A stretch of 64,000 nt of DNA from Megalobrama amblycephala. Taxonomy: Eukaryota; Chordata; Actinopteri; Cypriniformes; Xenocyprididae. The notes under the pieces were generated by a model. The model had not been told where the DNA came from. It saw nothing but the letters and a program-made list of their open reading frames with translations, and made no database searches. How positions within the stretch are numbered: the stretch's first letter is position 1; each line of letters opens with the position of its first letter. Below are positions 51,770-64,000 of the stretch, in pieces. The stretch is from positions 1,022,328 through 1,086,327 of the forward strand of contig NC_063046.1 of the NCBI RefSeq assembly GCF_018812025.1, in the 5' to 3' direction. Both the position numbers and the translations under genes were made by a program.

Positions 51770-52655
51770 TGATATATCTTATATATCTATATATTTTTAA
51801 TGTTATCGGCCCAATGAGAAAATTTGTCCGGTATATTAAAGCCGATTTCCTTCAGATGCGCACTGTCCGCCATGATGGTTTTGAATTGCTTGAAATATGA
51901 TTGAAATCACTTTAAAAAGAAAAATACAGTTAAAGGATTAGTTCACAAGCTTTACTCTCCCTCAAGCACTCCTAGGTGTATATGACTCTCTTCTTTCTGA
52001 TGAACACAATCTGAGAAATATTAATAAATATCCTGACGCATCCAAGCTTTATAATGGCAGTGAAGTATGAGCTGAAGAAAGCGTCTCCATCCATCATAAA
52101 CGTACTCCACACGGCTCCGGGGGGTTAATAAAAGCCTTCTGAAGTGAAGCGATGCGTTTGTGTAAAAAAATATCCATATTTAACAAGTTATGAAGTAAAA
52201 TATCTAGCTTCCACCAGACCACCTTCTGTATTCAACTTAAATATTAACAGAAAAATATTAACTGACACAACTCCAGTTTACACTTTCTTTGTACGTTGAA
52301 TAGAGAAGCTAGATATTTTACTTCATAACTTGTTAAATATGGATATTTTTTTTACACAAACGCTTCGCTTCAGAAGGTCTTTATTAACCGCTGGAGCCGT
52401 GTGGAGCACGTTTATGATGGATGGATGCACAAAATCTCTCTTAAAGTGAACTAATCCTTGAAGTACAATGTACAGCGCAAGTCTGTCATATAAGCTGCAT
52501 AATATTATAATGAGAATATTATAATTGTGTGCTTGTGACAGTATTTTTAATGGTGAGACTTTTGTTTTGTAATCAGAAAAATGATATAAAACATTTGGAT
52601 TTAGATTTATCGCCCGATATATCAGTTATTATCGGTTTATATCGGTGCATCCCTA
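51770..52655. mobile_element. hAT-like element hosting another MITE
   Basis: The outer ends TAGGGATGCATGATATAT and ATATCGGTGCATCCCTA are inverted repeats. Inside, 51932-52459 is a separate element. The outer element has no transposase. Confidence 0.7.
51932..52459. mobile_element. Nested MITE with long palindromic arms
   Basis: AAAGGATTAGTTCAC at the left and GTGAACTAATCCTT at the right. Inner arms also pair (AAAATATCTAGCTTC at 52199 with GAAGCTAGATATTTT at 52304). It is inserted in the element at 51770-52655. Confidence 0.75.
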
Positions 52656-52689
52656 CAAATAATCTAATTTTATAACTTCTATTTGTTAT

Positions 52690-52780
52690 AAAACGTCTCG
52701 GTTACGTCTGTAACCCTCGTTCCCTGAAGGAGGGACCGGAGACATACGATCGTGACCGACTGAAAGGGAACCGCACTATT
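52690..52780 (+). repeat. DIRS terminal-repeat fragment
   Basis: TCTCGGTTACGTCTGTAACC then CTCGTTCCCTGAAGGAGGGA resembles ends of fish DIRS elements, recognised by pattern only. No coding part is attached. Confidence 0.45.
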
Positions 52781-53265
52781 TTATTTAGCACTGTTCCAAT
52801 GATGAAACTAAAGATATTGATTGACTGTTCGAGTGACAATCTCTGTCTTGTGTTTTCTGTGCATTCGTTCCGGTGATCCGTTACAGACGTCATCACGCAC
52901 GACTTCAATCTGACAATATTAAGCCAAGACTGACTATCACTGACATCTTCTGCGAGAGGAGCGGTGAACCGCTCCGTGTGACCGGCTTTCTTTACATGTA
53001 TAGTTTCCAGTCATTTTCACATTTGTACATAATCTGCTCTGAAGCTCCTGTACGACAGCGGGAGGATCAGTAAAGTTATATACACTGCTGCAAGCCTTGA
53101 AATAATCATGCATTCTGCTGTTCTGTCTGTGTATGCATTCACGCCTGTTTGTTATTCAGCACAAACGAGAGACTGATGGGAATGTTTCTGTGGCCTTACT
53201 GCAGTCCAACCCATGTTTGGACGTGATGTTGTGTTCGTATGCTTTTATACTATTATTTGATCTGT

Positions 53266-53271
53266 AATAAA
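53266..53271 (+). terminator. rela: Candidate distal polyadenylation signal of rela
   Basis: AATAAA, 64 bases before the opposing minus-strand signal at 53335-53340. It marks a tail-to-tail gene border if used. Confidence 0.4.
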
Positions 53272-53334
53272 TGCAAATAACTGCAGACTGTGTTTGAACT
53301 TCACTGAGACACACAGCTGAAAATCTCCTGCTTG

Positions 53335-53340
53335 TTTATT
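53335..53340 (-). terminator. c11orf68: Polyadenylation signal of c11orf68
   Basis: Minus-strand AATAAA, 200 bases beyond the stop codon at 53540. Confidence 0.55.
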
Positions 53341-53539
53341 TGGCAAAAAGAACAAATGAACCGAACGAAACCTCGTTAAATATAAAAAACAAAACAAGTT
53401 TTAAAAGAATAACACAAAGTGAAGCCCTTCAACAATTCGGCTGTATTCGCATGCAGTTCCTGCAAATGTGTCATTTCCACGTAATGAACAGAAATCGTCA
53501 CCGTTTCGTAAAGGAAAACAAAAGAGTCGTAAGGTTGGG

Positions 53540-54292
53540 CTAGGTGACCTCCAGGTTGGTGACCCTGTTGACGATGTGCGAGCGGCGCGGGACGCTCTCC
53601 AGGTCGAACATGCTCTCGTAGACGGTGGGGCAGATCTTCCAGCGGTTGTTGCGGTAGATTCCCAGATACGTGTAGACGTCGGGCTTGTAGTAGAGCACGC
53701 ACTTGACCCCGGCGGCGCGGATGGTGGCGTCCAGCCGCACGACCTGCTCCTCGTCGGTGAAGTTCTGGTTGTACACGCAGATGACGTGTCTGGAGTCGGA
53801 GCGCGGGCCGTGCGGGCCTCGCGGACTCACCTTGGCCGAGGAGATCTTGCCGTCCAGCGCGGCTCTGGCGATGCACTCCCAGGCGCGGTCCACCTTGAAG
53901 CCCGTGTCCAGGTGCACGAGCCACTTCCCGTGCAGGACGCCGTGGTTGAGCGCCAGCTCGCGGATGGTGTGGAAGGTGACGCTCCGGCCGCTGTCCAGCA
54001 GCGTTTCCCAGCTCTCCTGCAGGCCCTCCACGTCCCCCAGCTCCTCGCAGAAGTGCGGCCCGCGTACGGCGATCCAGCCCACCGGGCCCGTGCCGCCCTC
54101 GCCGTCTCCGTAGCGGCTGACCTGCGACGGCCTGTTGGACTCCAGCCAGCCGCTGAACTCGGCCCGCGGCGTTTTGCGTGCGTCGAATATGATCCAGGGG
54201 TCCATGTCGGCGGCCATGGCCTCGGCGGCGTAATCCTCCGCGGAGAGCTGCTCGGACCGATCGGCCTGGCCCGCAGCCTCGTCCTCCGCCAT
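53540..54292 (-). CDS. c11orf68: UPF0696 family protein C11orf68 homolog (250 aa)
   Basis: One uninterrupted minus-strand coding exon. The protein begins MAEDEAAGQADRSEQ and carries AAEAMAADMDPWIIFDARKT near residues 24-43, GPVGWIAV, LNHGVLHGKWLVHLDTGFKV, the paired IRAAGVKC and YYKPDVYTYLGIYRNNRW, and a C-terminal NRVTNLEVT. These match the vertebrate UPF0696/BLES03 family, whose cellular role is not established and whose fold is reported as eIF4E-like. The start is the first Met after a plausible acceptor (GGGCAG|GATGG); an upstream Met would add eight residues if the transcript were unspliced there. GC and CpG are very high, unlike the surroundings. A 5' UTR exon probably lies near 56613. 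Confidence 0.9.
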   Translation of the reverse strand: MAEDEAAGQADRSEQLSAEDYAAEAMAADMDPWIIFDARKTPRAEFSGWLESNRPSQVSRYGDGEGGTGPVGWIAVRGPHFCEELGDVEGLQESWETLLDSGRSVTFHTIRELALNHGVLHGKWLVHLDTGFKVDRAWECIARAALDGKISSAKVSPRGPHGPRSDSRHVICVYNQNFTDEEQVVRLDATIRAAGVKCVLYYKPDVYTYLGIYRNNRWKICPTVYESMFDLESVPRRSHIVNRVTNLEVT

Positions 54293-54465
54293 CCTGCCCA
54301 ACACAAATGACCACAAACTGACGTTACGCGCAGCGTCTGTCGTGACTGTACTGCGTTCATCTGTCTATATGAGGGTTTCCATCACCAGTCGCTGTTTTAA
54401 ACGTGTTAAAAGTGTTCAATGTTTTTCAGTGTCAGTGTTCCCTTTACGTAATGAAATGTTATTAA

Positions 54466-54774
54466 AGGTGCTCTATGTAAGTTTTTAACTGCACTAAAGC
54501 ATAAAAACACCATAATATGTTTGCAGATATTTATTAAACATGCTGAGTTCACATACTCGTTTCTCTACAGCAGTTATTTTACTTTGCGTTCCGTGACGGA
54601 ATTTCTGTTTGCGTTTCGGTCTGTGCAAGATGTCAGTTGAGTTCGCTCCTGTCTTCAAACTGGCAACCCGCGAGAGGTGGAGTCTGAGGAGGAGGGGGCG
54701 GAGCAAATGATATTTTGAATTTGGACTGCAGTACCCATTTAAACCACTAGCTGTCATTCTTACATACCGCACCT
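54466..54774. mobile_element. TTAA-flanked MITE in the c11orf68 5' intron
   Basis: AGGTGCTCTATGTAAG at the left and CTTACATACCGCACCT at the right are imperfect inverted repeats with TTAA at both borders (54462-54465 and 54775-54778). 309 bp, non-coding, piggyBac-like target site. Confidence 0.72.
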
Positions 54775-54856
54775 TTAACATGTTTAATGTTACATTTTGG
54801 AAACATTATGTAAATGTTACTTTTGGATGTTCTCGTGACTAGTGTTTTGTGCTAAC

Positions 54857-55922
54857 GTTCTGAGAACGTTCTGTTAGCTGGGAAACACCTGTATAGACAG
54901 AATAAATAATCAATTATAATGATATAATATGACGACAAACATATTAAAATGACAATACTTGGGTTTGTGATTAAATGTGCGATTTTGTATCATGTCAGAT
55001 GATGACCCAGCTAACAGGGAACATTCTCTCAATGTTATGAACGTAACGTTAATAGAACATTCATTCAAAGTTATAAGTTACATAAAATTTGGTTAACATT
55101 AAGTTATGAAAATATTATTATTGTTTTTTCATGGTTATATGAATGTTAGAGAAAACATTAAATTTTGGGAACGTTAATTTTGAACATTTTTGAACCGTCT
55201 GAAAAAAGTAGTAACATTTAAAAAACGTTTTCTCTTGGTTGTGTGAACGTTAAGAGAACATTCCATTCTTCAAACGTTATGAGAACGTTACTTTTGAATG
55301 TTCTCTGAACATTCTGAAAAGAGTTGAAATAATTAAAAAGCTTTAGATGAAGTTCTGAGAACGTTCTGTTAGCTGGGAAACACCTGTATAGACAGAATAA
55401 ATAATCAATTATAATGATATAATACGACAGCAAACATATTAAAATGACAATACTTGGGTTTGTGATTAAATATGTGATTTTGTATCATGTCAGATGATGA
55501 CCAGCTAACAGGGAACATTCTCTCAATGTTATGAATGTAACGATAATAGAACATTCATTCATTCATTCAAGTTATAAGTTGCATAACATTTGGTTAACAT
55601 TAAGTTATGAAAATATTGTTTTTCATGGTTGTATGAATGTTAGAGAAAACATTAAATTTTGGGAACGTTAATTTTGAACCGTCTGAAAAAAGTAGTAACA
55701 TTTTAAAAAACGTTTTTACTTGGTTGTGTGAACGTTAAGAGAACATTCCATTTTATCATTCTTCAAACGTTATGAGAATGTTACTTTTGAATGTTCTCTG
55801 AACGTTCTTAAACAAGTTTTTTAAACAATTAAAAAACGTTAGATGAACGCTAAAACTAAAACATTTCATGTTTTTGTGCTAACGTTCTGAGAACGTTCCG
55901 TTAGCTGGGAAACACCTGTATA

Positions 55923-55955
<33 letters not shown>

Positions 55956-55990
55956 TAAAATGACAATACTTGGGTTTGTGAATAAATATG
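54857..55990 (+). repeat. Tandem duplication of a ~0.5-kb block, over two copies
   Basis: GTTCTGAGAACGTTCTGTTA recurs at 54857 and 55352, and as GTTCTGAGAACGTTCCGTTA at 55884. The blocks between (ATGACAATACTTGGGTTTGT, CAGGGAACATTCTCTCAATG) are nearly the same, with periods of 495 and 532 bp; a third partial copy follows. The block itself belongs to the AACGTT-rich repeat family. Confidence 0.85.
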
Positions 55991-56612
55991 TTTTTCAGGG
56001 AACAGAAAGGTTCTCTCAATGTTATGACCGTTATAAATGATATAAAACGATAATAAATTCATAACAAAATTCATTCAAAGTTATATGTTAGGAAAATTAT
56101 TCTTCATGAACACTATTTTAAGAACTAGTCTGACCAACTAGCACTTAATCAGGGTTTAATCCGTCTTTTTTAATTTCAAATTATAACAATCTACTTCATG
56201 CCTTCACGCGCTGTCGGAAATTTCCTACTTCCCACTTGTGAAGTCGTGATTACGAGCTAACTAGGAAACTACCGACAGCACGTGATTTTTACATCGTTCA
56301 TGAAACGTGAATGTTCGTCTAACGTTTTTTAAATGTTTTAAGAACGTTCCCATAATGTCTGAAGATTTTTTTTAATGTTTTCTCGAACAATAAACGCTCA
56401 GAAATGATGTTTTCATAAGTTAAAGGGAACGTGTTTTTGTTTTCACTGTTTATATCGTCATCTCTTCATCATCAAACCTCATATTTACTCCCAAACCCCA
56501 GTATCGTCATTTTAATATGTTCTTTGGCACATTAATCGTATTAAAAGTGTAAAATTCTCACTCTGTAGTGTGTTTTTCTAGTGAAACTCTGCTGAGTCAC
56601 TGCGGCTCTCAC

Positions 56613-57089
56613 CCGCTTTCCGCCTCAACACTTCCGGTTTCCGCTTCTGTTTCTTCTTCTCTGTTGGTATTTTGTGTTGCAGCTCGACAGCGCCACCAGC
56701 TGTAATGGAGCGCTGGCGTCGAAGAAAAACAACAATAAATTAACAATAATCAAAACCCGTTTTTAAGTATATCTATGTCTATTTTACCTCATACAATTTA
56801 GTTTTAAAGTAATTCCACCTCGACTTCTGAACTTTATTTAAACCCCGGAAGCACAAAAGCGAACCGTAAAGCAGCGAGTACTCGCGCAGCCGGAAATCAC
56901 GAAAAATCCACCGTAAAATGCCGATAAAAATCGCAGAAACGCGCGTACGGTGATCAGTGATGGCGCTTTAATCGCTTTAGCGACGGATCAGCGGGAATCG
57001 AACGAGTTTATCCTTCATATTTACCGAGTTTGGCGACAGACTGACGGAACCGAGCGAGAGCTGCTGCCGCCGGTCCGGTTGTGCGCGAG
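56613..57089. promoter_or_regulatory. Divergent promoter region, c11orf68 / drap1
   Basis: On the minus strand AAAGCGG|GTGAGAG gives a donor at 56613, a good 5' UTR exon for c11orf68. On the plus strand drap1 begins at 57090. Between them are CpG-rich sequence and ETS-type motifs (ACTTCCGG at 56630-56637, CCCCGGAAGC near 56844, GCCGGAAATC near 56889), common in head-to-head housekeeping promoters. Start sites are inferred. Confidence 0.55.
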
Positions 57090-62493
<5,404 letters not shown>

Positions 62494-63294
62494 CTCTCCG
62501 CTTTTGTTCTTCAGCTGCTCGCGGTGAAAAGAGAGACAGAAGGAGGTCGTAGGTATCGAGCGTCACAGGAAGATGAATAGGTTCTGTATTAGCTGTTTTA
62601 ATTTTTTTTAAAGTCTTATTTTATTGTCCAGGAACAGTTATGCTTGTTTTATTGTGGGCGTTTTTTCTTCAGTTCGCGAGAGAAGGTGTTTCGGTGTAGA
62701 TTTACCCCCGTGTATGTTTGCACTTTCGTCCGGATCTGGTTTTCAGAGCATTCGTCACTCCGGTCTGCGTCACGTCACGCTCGACTCGTGACCAGGACGT
62801 TCAGGAGGTTTTTCTTTCTTTTTTTAGCAGAAGATGCTCGTGTTCGTCAATCCTTGACTTGTTTTGTAAGGGAAATGCAGAGCGAATAGTTCTGTTCTTT
62901 TGCTTTTGTCACTTATTATGTTTCTGGTTTTGTCCTTTTTAAGCTAGTTTTACAATTAAAGCTTCTTTCCTCCATTGATTAAACTGTCTAACCGTCACTC
63001 AGAGGCACAGTTCATTTTTCTTTTCACCCCATGTAAGTCGTGAGCTGGACGTGACTGATCTGATTTGCAGGCGAGTGCTTCTGCTGCGTTTTAATGGTTT
63101 CAGACTCTTTCTGTTGGTTTCTCCAGGACGATGCACATTTGTATAAATGATATTCCCTCTTTGTTTTATATCTTTTAGACTCTTTTAATGTTTGCTGTGA
63201 GGTTGGAGAGAAACTTGACTTTCTCTTGTCTCCATGTGTACAGCGAGGCTGCGCTCTGTTCGCTTTTAACCTTCTCTTGATTTTGTATGAGTGA

Positions 63295-63300
63295 AATAAA
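63295..63300 (+). terminator. drap1: Polyadenylation signal of drap1
   Basis: AATAAA about 800 bases past the stop codon; an ATTAAA at about 62957 is an earlier alternative. Confidence 0.6.
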
Positions 63301-63309
63301 CTTTGAGGT

Positions 63310-63879
63310 TTCAGTAATTTGCCCTTTCCATGTGCTTTACTCATGATCATCTTCATCTGTCAGCTCTTATAATCGCTGCTTGATTTGACTGTGATCTGCA
63401 ACATCATCTGGTTATTCCTGGATGATCACGTTTAACGGCACAGACATGAAGAACACGCGTGACCTCGAAATCAAAAGATGTTTGACATTTTAGCAGACAC
63501 TTTAAATTGTTTGATCATTTATCCGTAATTAAAGCACAATGCTCATTTCCTTATTCTCATTGTAATACAGTAGTGTTTTGATATACAATGCAATAAAAAT
63601 GTTTTTATGATGTGCAAGTACTTTACAATCAGTAAGTAATTTTGTCTGAACGTAATCAAGAGTGTTTGACGCTTCATCCTGAGAGCGGTGCTTTAGAATG
63701 ATGTCACGATGTAAAAATCTTCATGCGCATGATAATAAGCTTTATTTTCTTCCCAGCTTTACCGTTTAAACCCTGAACAGATTGAGTTTGATCACTGAAA
63801 GGATTGAAGTGCACAATGTTTGTTGTTTCACACATTCACAAAGTGTTAAGATTTTTAAACGTTTCAAAAAGAGTCTCAC
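63310..63879. other. Downstream flank of drap1, nothing recognised
   Basis: AT-rich flank with no exon, RNA gene or bounded element seen. Confidence 0.4.
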
Positions 63880-64000
63880 CGAGGCTTTATTTATTGGATC
63901 AAAAATACAGTAAAAAGTGTAGTTACATTGAAAAACTGCTGCTTTCTATGTGAATATATTGTGAAATGTTCAAAAAGAACAGCGTTTTTATTTGAAATAG
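63880..64000 (-). repeat. Dispersed repeat fragment at the right edge
   Basis: TTATTGGATCAAAAATACAG and TTTCTATGTGAATATA match the reverse of the 1780-1930 repeat. It continues beyond the window. Confidence 0.7.

Larger units (their letters stand above)
50724..53271 (+). other. rela: rela 3' flank and candidate long 3' UTR
   Basis: After the stop codon, AATAAA occurs near 51317 and again at 53266-53271, so alternative 3' ends are possible. The stretch contains a nested pair of inverted-repeat elements (51770-52655) and a DIRS terminal fragment (about 52690-52780). No other gene is seen. Confidence 0.5.

Noticed and set aside
53376..54360. Long overlapping open frames on both strands across the c11orf68 exon
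   Set aside because: High GC content removes stops in other frames; only the 53540-54292 minus-strand frame matches a known family.

Overview
The window is animal genomic DNA, most likely from a cyprinid-type teleost fish. The genes have many small exons with GT-AG introns, CpG-rich promoters and AATAAA signals. Introns and spacers are packed with hAT-like, piggyBac-like (TTAA) and other inverted-repeat elements, DIRS and LINE fossils, (TA)n and (CA)n runs and minisatellites. Three tandem butyrophilin-like genes carry B30.2 domains. No database search was possible, so the fish assignment rests on gene type and repeat style.

Left part (1-21.2 kb, minus strand): a tandem cluster of butyrophilin-like immune receptors. 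Two genes are complete (3160-10771, 444 aa; 13031-20922, 411 aa). Each has a signal peptide, one V-set Ig domain, a transmembrane segment, a short linker built from tiny phase-1 exons, and a cytoplasmic B30.2/SPRY domain. A third gene enters from the left edge with only its 5' end in the window (signal exon 728-779). Just upstream of each first exon is a GAAA-type interferon-response motif, so the cluster looks interferon-inducible.

Middle (22-30 kb, plus strand): a cabp4-like photoreceptor/neuronal EF-hand calcium sensor (seven coding exons, 214 aa), with a dead DIRS-type retrotransposon in its second coding intron. From 30 to 34 kb there is no confident gene. That stretch holds a MADF-domain fragment and two inverted copies of a TTAA-flanked MITE.

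Right part (34.5-63.3 kb): rela (NF-kB p65; 12 coding exons, 604 aa, plus strand), then c11orf68 (UPF0696, minus strand) converging tail-to-tail on rela, then drap1 (NC2-alpha, seven coding exons, 225 aa, plus strand). The last two probably share a divergent CpG-rich promoter. RELA, C11orf68, DRAP1 and CABP4 all lie in human 11q13, so this is a conserved vertebrate neighbourhood with a fish-style immune receptor cluster beside it.

The most unusual structures are two large minisatellites inside rela introns. One has 58-bp units (about 40 copies) inside an inverted-repeat element. The other has 80-bp units (about 26 copies) and a likely progenitor copy in rela intron 1. Other notable features are long foldback elements upstream of cabp4, tandem duplications in the c11orf68 and drap1 introns, and a roughly 85-nt hairpin in a butyrophilin-like intron. 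I found no tRNA, rRNA, CRISPR array or prokaryotic gene system.
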